A DNA stretch of 64,000 nucleotides, from contig CM073323.1 of the NCBI GenBank assembly GCA_037043015.1, positions 15,083,258-15,147,257 of the forward strand, written 5' to 3'. This document shows, piece after piece, positions 54,540 through 64,000 of the stretch (position 1 is its first letter; each line of letters opens with the position of its first letter). The notes beneath the pieces were generated by a model. It was not told the DNA's origin. It saw only the letters and a list, made by a program, of their open reading frames with translations, and ran no database searches. A program made the translations under genes and the position numbers. Origin of the DNA: Bryum argenteum (taxonomy: Eukaryota > Streptophyta > Bryopsida > Bryales > Bryaceae).

Positions 54540-55822
54540 TTCGTGTAGTCGTAGGTGCGCAGGCGTATATCTACTAGTAGCCATTTTACCGGACTATCAC
54601 TAGTAGACTAGACTATAGTCATAATCTCTAGTTCTGTAATTGGTAACGGTGACGACATGTAGTCATCCTTCCTAGCTCAGTACTTGCAAACCATGACTAA
54701 ACATAGCCAGTATATGTGGGCATATGACTATTTGTAGTCATATGATTTAGTATCGTGTTCCTGGGATGACTATGCCTAGTCAATGTCCACGTACATTTCC
54801 ACAGAAACAATCGTTTTGGTATATTGATTACGCTGGTCTTGTTGTTGAATGCATGACTATTTGTAGTGACTGCATTGAGAGAGAATGACTATATGTAGTC
54901 AAGTAACATGCATTTGTTTCATTGCCATGACTGTACGTAGTCAGTATTTCTAGAGATTTTCTGGAAGGCATGACTATACGTAGTGAGCCTATGTACAGTG
55001 TTTAAAAACTGTATGTCTACACGTAGTCATCAGCGACACAACTCTCCGTCCGAAAAGATAACTTTTAAAATACAGTTGGAACCCTTCATATGACTAACTG
55101 TAGTCGTGTTGTGTGCTAGATGTAGTCAAATTAGTAGTTGAGCAGCCCGTAGTACTGACTAGCAGTAATCAGCTAAGTGACTACTGTGATGTACATTTAC
55201 GACTATTTGTTGTCATTGATGTTATGAAAAACCTCGCCAGGTATTCGTGGAAAGGCAGTATAGTTCACAAGAAGATGACTAAAGATTGTCATCCTGTGGA
55301 CTATGAGTAGTCCTTACATGCGAAGTGAAGACTGAAGTAAGTCAGGCCCATAACTACCGTTTTAGTGAATACCTACCGATAATGACTCTGTGTAGTCAGT
55401 TGCATATTATCTTGTGACTATGTTTAGTCAGACACTGTCAGCATATTATGTCTAATTGTAGTCATCTTTCACTTCGCCCATCTGACTACAGACAGTCATA
55501 TGTCCACGTCACCTCACTTGGTCACTGCTGACGTGGCCATATTTCCACGTCACCTCACATGGTCACTGCTGACGTGGCCATATGACTGTCTGTAGTCAGA
55601 TGACTATGCTACGTCACTCTGCCCGGGCAGCCCCCAAACGAGGTCTCAAAAACTCCATTGGGAACGAACCTATGGGAACGCCTGTAGTCATCCCATCTGA
55701 CTTGTCCGATCTGACCAGGTACCCGACTAGATGGCTGACTAAATGTAGTGCCGTCAGAGTGTCCGCAACGTCGACTTTGAGTCATAAAACCCAGTCAGAA
55801 TTGACACGTTTTTCTAGTAGTG
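54540..55822. repeat. CACTA-2 right subterminal repeat region and terminus
   Basis: No gene. Roughly 25 TGACTA/TAGTCA words, many as ~18-bp dyads with a 4-base spacer (for example 54726-54743), arranged on both strands. A 124-bp compound palindrome sits at 55479-55602, and the final 20 bp are the CACTA end. It is the counterpart of TNPA-binding subterminal repeats in En/Spm. Confidence 0.8.
55479..55602. repeat. Compound palindrome in the CACTA-2 subterminal region
   Basis: Perfect 24-bp inverted arms (55479-55502 and 55579-55602, core CTGACTACAGACAGTCAT) enclose two tandem ~38-bp copies, each itself a hairpin with CCACGTCA and TGACGTGG stems. Confidence 0.9.
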
Positions 55823-58800
55823 ATGTCATTTTGGACATGAATTTTTTATCGGTTACATAATTCCAATTAACATTTTAGAATACAATTCCTAGTAGCCAAT
55901 CAACCCTTCGTAACAATCAAAAACCACTTATCAAAACTCTTCATGCCGTGTATGCATAACCATGGGAGTTACCACTTGGGATCCTCACGAGCATCATTAT
56001 GTCATGTATATAGGTGAATAGCAAGGCATTTATCGAGTTAAGATTCTAGAAATGTTGAAGTGTAAGTTATCACTTGTTAAACTAGTTTCATATTTTATTT
56101 GTGATACAAGAGGAGAATATTCTCTCAAACAATTCTTTAGTTTCCAATTATAAAGCTTGTAATTGCTTAAGGTTAGGAGGAGTAAATCTTATTTGAACCA
56201 TAGTGATCACTTGATATTGATTAAAAGGTCTCATTTCTCTTGGTATATCCCAATAACTAATTTTTTACATATTAATTTGGAATACGAGGACAAATTTTCT
56301 TTAAAAATGGGCTCTTATGAATTGTATAATAAACCTGGGTTTAAAGCGAAAAGAAAGTCCAGTAAGCTCTTTGCCTCAACAATGTCAAGCTAATTATGAA
56401 TATTTCTATCTAAATATGGTTTCACATGCAACAAGTATGATAGTAAATGTTGCACATTTTATAGTTGAATCAACTCCTTCTTATATTTAATTACATCGTA
56501 AGATTCTTAGCCCCTAAATTTCCCTCCCATATTCAGTAAAAATAAAAATAAAATAATAAATTCAAGCTTACTAAACGGGAATGAAAGTAAGTTATTTAGA
56601 TTTGAAGCTTACAATCTAGTAGTACACTTGGTATAGGTCACGTGGGTCAAATGTGAAATCATGAGGTCTTATAGATTGCGAGATTGTAATATATTTATAC
56701 TCAAAAACAATAATGAAGTTTCATCATTTTCACCTTGAAGTGGAAATACTATCAAACAAACCAATCGCAATTAGAAGCTCACAAACAAGAAAGCTGGTCA
56801 CCTTCATCTCAAAAATACTATTGAACCTAAAAAATTACAAAAAAAGAAAACTCATCTAAAATTGGAGCCGTACAATGGTGAAAATTGCCTCATATTTTAC
56901 AAAGGAAGAATAGCCCAAACCTAACCTCTTGCACTAAAATCTATGCCGTGTCTTCAAATTGTATTGGATGATATGACACTACATTATATCTATATCAAGA
57001 ACTTGACTTGAAATCGGATTTTAGCTCAAAAAATAACATTGAAATCCAATTATGGATTTAGGAGATACAACTCCTCGACGATCATGCATTTTTTGGGTTT
57101 ACTTTTTGGACCCAGGGACGCTTTGCATAGGGGTTAATATTTCAAAAGTATGATATCATCATGATATGAAAAGTTGTATATTTGTGATAGATCTTGTGTC
57201 AAAAGTCTAACTTGTAATCAATGGTTGATCTAAGATTGAAACTTTTCAAATTTAAGTTTACATTACATCACATGATTGACCATCATTGCTATGTGACAAT
57301 CATCATTATGTTTCCATCAAAATCGATATACTTCTAAGAATTTGGTAACTAAGTCATTTGAGATAGTCGAAGTTTTATAGGACATATTTCAAAAAGTTTG
57401 AAGCGTACGAACTAAAAAGAGAACTTAAACAAATTTATTCAAACAAGAAGGCAATGAGTGTGGAAGTGTGGCTATACAACTGCAAGAGTTTGTTTGTGAT
57501 GACAACTGAATTTTGGTGATTGCATGGTTAACAAGAACATAATAATAGTTGTTGAAAGGATTACAAGAGACTTGTGGCATTAGCAATTCCCTTGAATGGC
57601 AGTATTCCAAGGTTCATTTTTCCATATATTAGAATGGTAACACTTGCAATATCACCATTTCACCATGGTTACTGAGGAATAAATACCAAAAAAAATAACG
57701 CACTTTATAAACGTATAAACACAACATTCAAGTACAAAAATATGAACTAATGTTATACTTGGCTCAACAATACTGAAGCTTCTCAGATTCTTATCGACCA
57801 ATGATGTATTTAATATTTATAATGAATATAAGACACAAATATAACTACTTCGAGACCTATTGTAACCACCTTGAGTGTCAACTGACATTAGGAAAATGAG
57901 AGACCGCTCAAGCCCTCCAAATTAATGCCCTTCGACTCAAGGGCACACTTTTACATCAAAGTCCAACATACCAACCCTTAAAAGCCCTAGCATACAAACT
58001 TTGATATGTATAGTGTTGCTAGATGGTCGATCAAAAGTAACTCACAAGCTTTAAATATGATTTTTCACTACAGCGGATGGTTGCGTTTAGTACATTTAGT
58101 GTAGCTGAATGGTTGATGAAGAGCAACTCTGAAGAAGTCAACTTCTAGCACAACAACTTCAAGGAGAGGAACTTCAAGGACTGCAACTTGAAGAAGAGCA
58201 ACTTCGAGAAGATAGAGAAGACGCTCTGAAAAAATTCTTCTGATGAATATAAATATATTTTTTGTTATTGTACTTTGTTCAAAAACAGTCAAGCTTGTAC
58301 AATATGTGTACAAACACATACTTGTACAACGTACTTGGTTACCAACTTACCATGCACCACACTATATAATGTCACCTTCCTTCTGAAAAGTTAGTTGTCA
58401 AATAGTCCTCACCAACTTTTTGGCCCAAAATGGCCTACATTCACATATTTTGTCATATCAAAAAAAAACTTCTAATCATCCTAAACCCACCGTTTGAATG
58501 TTATGTGGCCTTTTGTACGGGATTGTCATTTGGATAAAGGCAAATGGCCTCCTAAGTAGACACCTCCTATACATGGGACTATTTTTCAACAAATGATTCT
58601 TCAACATACCTTTCAACCTCAAAATTTGCCTAAAATTTAAAAAAGTAATAAATAATAATTTTTTAAATTTTTTTTTAAATTTTTTAAATTAAAAAATAAA
58701 TCTCAAATGGTGCAAAACATTGAGTAAAGTTAGGTGACACAAAATCTGGCTAACTGAAGAATTTACAAGAAAGAGGTAAAATCAGAATAACTTAATGATA

Positions 58801-58960
58801 TGTTTATCAACATTTCCAATGAAAATTATTACATCAATAATTTGCAATTTCAGAATGGTAAAAATGTTAAAGATGAATTAAAAGGTCTCAATATTTAGTT
58901 ATTTACCTAATTTTTCAATTTATGGGTTTTTATTCCATATACAATTACTTACAATCCTAA
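55823..58960. other. AT-rich flank of CACTA-2, no gene seen
   Basis: Probable pre-insertion host or older repeat DNA. All open frames are short and without recognisable domains. A loose 15-bp CAACTTCAAGGA-type tandem occurs at about 58130-58200 and an A/T-rich tract at 58640-58700. Confidence 0.5.
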
Positions 58961-58994
58961 ATGGAGGGCAACTTTTCAACCCTTACTTTGTTAA

Positions 58995-59004
58995 AAGAAA
59001 AAAG

Positions 59005-59062
<58 letters not shown>

Positions 59063-59111
59063 AAAGAAAGAAAAGAAAAGAAAAGAAAAGAAAAGAAAAA
59101 AAAAAGAAAAA

Positions 59112-59148
<37 letters not shown>

Positions 59149-59241
59149 GAAAAGAAAAAAAAGAAAAGAAAAGAAAAGAAAAGAAAAAAAAAGAAAAAAA
59201 AAGAAAAGAAAAGAAAAAAAGAAAAAAGAAAAGGGGGGGGT
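58995..59241. repeat. Poly-A and GAAAA simple repeat ending in a G run
   Basis: A long A-run (from about 59006) passes into (AAAAG)n with interruptions and ends in eight G (59234-59241). Open frames on either strand here (Lys-rich or Phe-rich) are artefacts. Confidence 0.95.
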
Positions 59242-59689
59242 GTAGAAAAGGCCATAATGGTCGACCGTTACGTACATGCAATTTTTTATCTATCCAAGCA
59301 GGTCTACAATGCAATAATTGGCCCTTAAAATATTTCCAATTGGTATCTTTATTTTTTGGGGTATCTTTGAAAAAAATAAAATGCATGAATATAACACATT
59401 ATTTACCTACGTATCTACTTATAATTGAGTGTTCAACAATGTGTACACCCTATATTATCTCAAACTTTTCTTTAATTTTCAGACACCATAATTTGATACC
59501 TCCTAACATGATGCTGCCGGTTGTTTGGTAAGAAAATCTAAGTGACCCCCCGGGAAAGTCACTCAGACCTCTCTAGATGTTTTTACTATCAAACTTCGTA
59601 ACCTCTCGAATGTTGTTCCTGACTTGCCCCACGGTTCATAATTTACATATTCATGGGCAAATACTGCCATTTGAATCAAATCAAATGGG

Positions 59690-60050
59690 ATACTAAGGGA
59701 TGTTTTACATGGGGAGTCAAGTCGAGTATGGGGCGGAAGGAGAGCAAAAATTCTGTCAACGTAATTGGTCTATTACTTATAATTCAAAGAATTAACCAAT
59801 CAAGTCAAGAGGATTTTTGCTCTCCCATTTAAATCAAATCAAATGGGACATTAGGGAATGCTTTACACGGGGAGTCAGGCCGAGTACGTGGCCAAAGGAG
59901 GGCAAAAATTCTGTCAATGTGATTGGTCTATTACATGTAAATTTGTAATTCAAAAAATGAACCAATCAACGTGTGAGAGGATTTTTGCTGGAGATCCATC
60001 GGCTCCATACTCGGCTTGACTTCCATGGAAAGAAAGCGTCCCTAATGGGT
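59690..60050. mobile_element. Probable MITE with nested inverted repeats
   Basis: The outer arms pair GGGAGTCAAGTCGAGTATGG (about 59718) with the reverse complement of CCATACTCGGCTTGACTTCC (about 60007). Inner arms GGAGAGCAAAAATT and AATTGGT pair with ATTTTTGCTCTCC, and this inner hairpin is present twice as a ~170-bp tandem (59740-59830; 59895-60000). No open frame. Short ends around (C)TAAGGGATG and TTAGGGACG suggest terminal repeats; target duplication is not certain. Confidence 0.6.
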
Positions 60051-61229
60051 TAACACAAAAACTGAATAATGGTAAACGATTTTCAATGTTGTTCACATCA
60101 ATCGAGAGAGTTTGAAGAGAGATTGACAGAAAGAGATGTTTTCAGGCAGCCTCCTCATCTGTACTGTTACACATATGTTGACAGAGGAGGAATTACGGAT
60201 CAAAATGCACCGAGTTTAATTGGTAAGGCACGGAACTGAGATTCAAGATCGAAAGACTTGAATGAGCTTCAATTTCAAGCAGTGCTGCTGGCTATCTAGC
60301 TTGAATTAGTCTATGGAACCTCACTCGTTTCGTTTCGGGATTAATTGGGTTGACATACCGACTCGGCCTTAGTTACTCCTCTTGGAATTCTACCGCTAAT
60401 CCGTGGCCGCCTCGATGTGTACCTTTCACTTCTACCCTATCACCCTATCATCATTCATGCCAAGGAATTGTAGATCGATCGCCAGTGCTTGGTACAGCAG
60501 TCTGTGTGCCGGGATCCACTAGCCTTAATCTTAAATTCATCGAGATTCATCTCTAACTTCCATTCTACTAATTATTATCGAAGTAAAAATGGCGATTGAG
60601 AGAACGTCAATCTGCACGGGAAGATAAAAGCTCATGCAACGGATCGATGGTATCAAAATATATACATGCGACAGTCAGGAATTATATCCCTTTTCACCAA
60701 CATCTTCCGATCCTGTGGATATCAAATAGAGCATCTCCTCGCAGGATTGGACTTATAGTACTCACGTATAGAGTTCAGTATGAGAAAAGGTTTACTTTCT
60801 GTTCTTCCAAAGCTAGCTCAATAGGATATTCAATACAATTTCATAGTTTTGAGCAAGCTGGAGTGCTCATGTATGTCCATATATCTTCCTTCTGTTGAAA
60901 CGGTGCTACCTTGTGCGTAATTTTTAGATCAAGATGAGTGGCTTATAAACCACTCAATTTTAATTTTTTTGAGGATGAGGAACTTTCATTTCACCATCGC
61001 CAATGAAAAGAAAGTGAGTGAGTTTGTTTTTAGACATGGGGATCGAGTGCATCATTGAATGGTGTGACAACGCCTAGGCTTGAGTGAAGAGCAAAAAAGC
61101 AAAGGGAATTGCCATTCAAAAATGACGGAATGAATATGATTAGTGATTTTGTTATGTGGGAGTTGGCTATGGGCTCAATCTCACCAAAGTCAAAGTCACA
61201 AAACCTTGTCAAGTTTGGTCTCTCTTGTA
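60051..61229. other. No gene seen
   Basis: Mixed-composition non-coding DNA. Frames at 60350-60556 and 60596-60898 are short and unrecognised. Confidence 0.45.
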
Positions 61230-61375
61230 CCCTCGGCTCTTGCATAATAAGTTACAACATTAATACAATTGCTATCATATTGACTCTCATGTTGCATGGC
61301 AAGTTACAATATTGATACAATTGCTACTTTGTCGATTCTTGCTCTCGTGTTTTGTTGTTTTTCAAACCATTAATT
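61230..61375. repeat. Diverged tandem duplication
   Basis: AAGTTACAAYATTRATACAATTGCTA occurs at about 61250 and 61300, followed in each copy by TTGAYTCT(T)-GCTCTC/TCATGTT-type text; unit near 55 bp. Confidence 0.55.
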
Positions 61376-63330
61376 TGACTATTCTTAGCTCAAACATATC
61401 CAATTAATATCCAAGTGGCAATGTTTTGAGATATTCTAAATAGATGTTTTGGATGCCTAGATGTCCACATGCAACCGCACTCCTTGTCGCTACCATCCTG
61501 AATTGCCTCCCTGTTGATAACCAACATGGGACCATCAACAAGCAATGGTCTCAAACTAGTTGAACACTAGTAGTTTACTAGCATCACCCCTTGCATCTCC
61601 CAAGTGTTTGTCATCTATTTCAAGATAAGAATGATCCTAGCTACCCCACCCACTCTTAACCCTTAAGCGCCCACAGTGTCGTTTTTCGACATTCTGGATG
61701 TGAGGCTCCGTCTTTGGTGTACAACCCCGCTTTCATCCCATCAATTTTTCATCCGTCGTTTTTTTTGCTCAACTCCTCGGTGGGTTTACTCTACTCCTTC
61801 CTTGGATAAATAGTAAATACCTTGATCCTCAATTTGTGAGAGTGGGCAAAAGAGATTTTTCATGAAAGTTTTGGTGGTGTGATCTTCACCCCTTTTTTGC
61901 ATGGATCTTGAAATCCATAGCTCCAAATGGCATGCAACTTGGCGGTCATACTAATTGCCATGCTCCAAAGAAGATCCTACGGTTGGATTTTCCATTTTCA
62001 TCTTTTATTTGTTTTTACGCAGTTTCGAAAAAATCAGCATTATTACCAACTGTTAGGAGCTTTACCCCCCTTGGGCGTTTAGGGGTTAAGTGTTTATGTT
62101 GTATCAACAACTATATATTTATCGGCATACAATTGTTGTCCACGACCTAAAGGATCAACACATGATACTGTTTAAGATACAAAAATCAATTCTATTAACA
62201 AAATCATTGTTAATAGAGTCATTAAAATTGGAGAAAATGTTGTTTGTGCATTACAAGAAATTGACTGTATTTAACCGAGTTATTTACAACAAGTAGACCA
62301 TAGTCAAGTTTGATTCAACAGGTGGTAAAATTGATATGTTCATCTTGGGGATACAAAAGTGTTACATTAAGCACCACAAACTTACCACTCAAGGCAATTT
62401 TCTTGATATGAAGTAATAATGTCAACTATATTTATATATTAAGCTAAATTATAATTTATTCAAAACTAATGTATGTGAAACCATGCATATATTTTATCAC
62501 TTGAGAATTTAATTTGGTATTAGTCTTGAAACTGCGCTGGATTGGGTACATGGGTGTCATTATTAAGTTTTGTTGAAATTTACATAGATGTTCATCACAT
62601 TTTCACTACTTCACACATACTATTTTTTACAAATCGAACTTCTACTAAATACTACTTGTGTGCTTTTACGCCATTTGAGAGTTGATTGTTATGAATAAGT
62701 GGTCAATTAAAGGTGCTTTACCTTATATATCGGTACGAGATAAGTTGAACCAAGTGAGCTTTTAATCGATGCCAAGGTTATTAGAGTACAAGAAACTTCA
62801 TTGTACTTTAATTTTCAACTACATACTTATCCTTCAAGATCTATGTACTTGACACTTAATTTTCTTCTTACAATCACTTTCAATGTCATTACTCTAAAAA
62901 GATCAAAAATACTAAAATAAAACTTCATATGTTACATTTTCTTCACACGAAAACAATATATTTTTGCACTCTAATAACCATGAATCAAAGTGTGGTTGTA
63001 CAAGCAATCTCAATGCATGCTAAAATTATTATAGGCAGACGCGCTTACTGATGATTTCCACTCTATACTCTCCACACTACTAACCTATTGAGATAGGAAG
63101 CATTCCTATACATTTCTCTCAAATGTGTATGAAATGATGAAATGACATTTGCCTCGAGGTTGCAAAGGTTACAAGAGAATAAATTTATCCTTATGCAAGT
63201 GTCAGGATGACAATCTTCAAATTAATATAAATCATACATTTAGTTATCTACTTTTATTTGTACTAGTATGCCCTCGTTGTGTGGCCACAGACCTACTTAA
63301 ATGATTTTATCATGCCCCTCTTGTTTTTTC
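61376..63330. other. No gene seen
   Basis: AT-rich, with many stops in all frames. No RNA gene, LTR or terminal repeat was recognised. Confidence 0.45.
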
Positions 63331-63900
63331 TGGTAGATCTATAATCATGCCATTTTAGTAATTTTTGGTGATTTGGGGGCCAAAATTACTTGAAAAATCA
63401 ATATCTCCAAATCCCTTCACCCGTTTTGCAATCTGATCGCTTTCTGTAGCTCTACAAGGAAAAATTGCTTCAAACGACACCTCATGCCACCCAATCCAAC
63501 TTGTGATTTCCAAGATCATAATGTCACATCCAAAACAAAATGAAATAAACAAACTACTTGTCTCAAATAATAGACTAGTACGCCCGCGTAATGTTGCGAC
63601 GCCGACATAAATACTTCAATTATGCACGTCTCCACTACCGTTAAAGAAAAAAACCATGTTTGTACACTTGTAGGCCCACATTTCTAATTTTAGTTTCTCA
63701 TGCTCCACACAACGTGATTCTTGCGTGGTTGGATTTCTTTCCCCCCCCCCCTCAGTTTAAATTAGGTCATTTTAGGTAATTTTTGGGGCCATAAATACTT
63801 TGAAATTCAATATTTCAATATCCGTGGGCCCAATTCACAATCCGATTGTTGCCCACACCCTTCCAAAAATACCCGCTTCAAAACAGGTCGTTTGGGGTCT
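63330..63900. repeat. Pair of diverged direct repeats
   Basis: About 63350-63490 and 63762-63890 share phrases in the same order (GTAATTTTTGG; GGGGCCA; AATCAATAT/TTCAATAT; CAATCYGATYG; GCTTCAAA). A C-run (63741-63750) lies just before the second copy. Likely fragments of one repeat family. Confidence 0.5.
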
Positions 63901-64000
63901 GGTCAGCCCCCTTTTACTATATTTAGCTCATATGAAATTGAGACCCTTTGAAGGTTGTAGAGTTTTTTCTTACCTTTCCAAAGAGTCCAAACGAGTTTCG

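Larger units (their letters stand above)
16845..55822 (+). mobile_element. CACTA-2: En/Spm element split by four insertions; right terminus at 55822
   Basis: The right end reads TTTTTCTAGTAGTG; from the right, CACTACTAGAAAAACGTG is a canonical CACTA terminus. Flanking ATG (55823-55825) is the presumed target duplication. Element sequence is 16845-19844, 21502-25345, 41481-41767 and 51398-55822, about 11.5 kb once insertions are set aside, plus an unknown part left of Gypsy-1. Shared TGACTA-N4-TAGTCA words in the two outer blocks and at 21.7 and 23.7 kb support one element. So do the exact target duplications around Gypsy-2 and the mini-CACTA, and the reading frame that continues across the PM-B site. 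Contents: TNP2 (minus), SET exon (minus), acidic protein (plus), TNPA-like gene (plus). Confidence 0.75.

Noticed and set aside
54540..55822. CRISPR-like array of short palindromic words
   Set aside because: Spacing is irregular, words occur in both orientations and vary, and there are no unique spacers; they are CACTA subterminal repeats.
58957..59386. Phe-rich and Lys-rich open frames
   Set aside because: Translation of a poly-A/GAAAA simple repeat.
55823..64000. Ordinary host gene in the right flank
   Set aside because: Only short frames of AT-rich composition without domain motifs or consistent splice structure were seen.

Overview
The window looks like repeat-dominated nuclear DNA of a streptophyte plant. 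Two En/Spm (CACTA) elements with TNP2- and TNPA-type genes, two Ty3/gypsy elements, GT/AG introns and tRNA-derived repeats all point to plants. The sequence does not settle the lineage; a large-genome bryophyte, lycophyte, fern or charophyte are all possible. I found no convincing ordinary host gene. The only likely host-type DNA is 55823-64000, which is AT-rich and appears non-coding.

Most of 1-55822 can be read as one nest of transposons. The outermost is CACTA-2, whose right end is at 55822 and whose left end lies outside the window. It is split by four insertions: Gypsy-1 (9591-16844), a mini-CACTA (19845-21498, TSD TTT), a giant Mutator-like element here called PM-B (25346-41477, possible TSD CCG) and Gypsy-2 (41768-51397, TSD TCCCT). 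Gypsy-1 is in turn interrupted in its protease region by a second PM copy, PM-A (6570-9590). PM-A carries CACTA-1 (1-6569) in one of its introns. Three nesting levels are therefore visible left of 16844.

CACTA-2 (16845-19844, 21502-25345, 41481-41767, 51398-55822) carries a TNP2 transposase gene on the minus strand, a SET-domain coding exon beside it, an acidic protein gene on the plus strand, and a TNPA-like plus-strand gene near the right end. CACTA-1 has a homologous TNPA-like gene in the same position. Each CACTA family has its own short dyad word: TGACTA-N4-TAGTCA in CACTA-2 and roughly RCGTYW-N4-TGACGY in CACTA-1. These words fill the subterminal region and also the introns.

PM-B encodes a decayed MULE-type transposase with a SWIM zinc finger on the minus strand. 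Divergently, on the plus strand, it carries an acidic protein gene and a long multi-exon gene. That gene joins a ParB/sulfiredoxin-like domain (GNHR motif) to a domain that reads like a beta-class N4/N6 DNA methyltransferase. PM-A keeps the homologous 3' half of this gene. PM ends are made of 7-bp GAGCGGT repeats. PM-B also contains a roughly 3.3 kb nested satellite with a perfect 24-bp palindrome in every unit.

The pairing of mobile elements with chromatin- or DNA-modifying enzymes (SET domain in CACTA-2, ParB plus methyltransferase in PM) is the most unusual content. Many genes here are broken by frameshifts. Some breaks sit at homopolymers and could be consensus errors, but the 2132-codon Gypsy-1 frame is intact.
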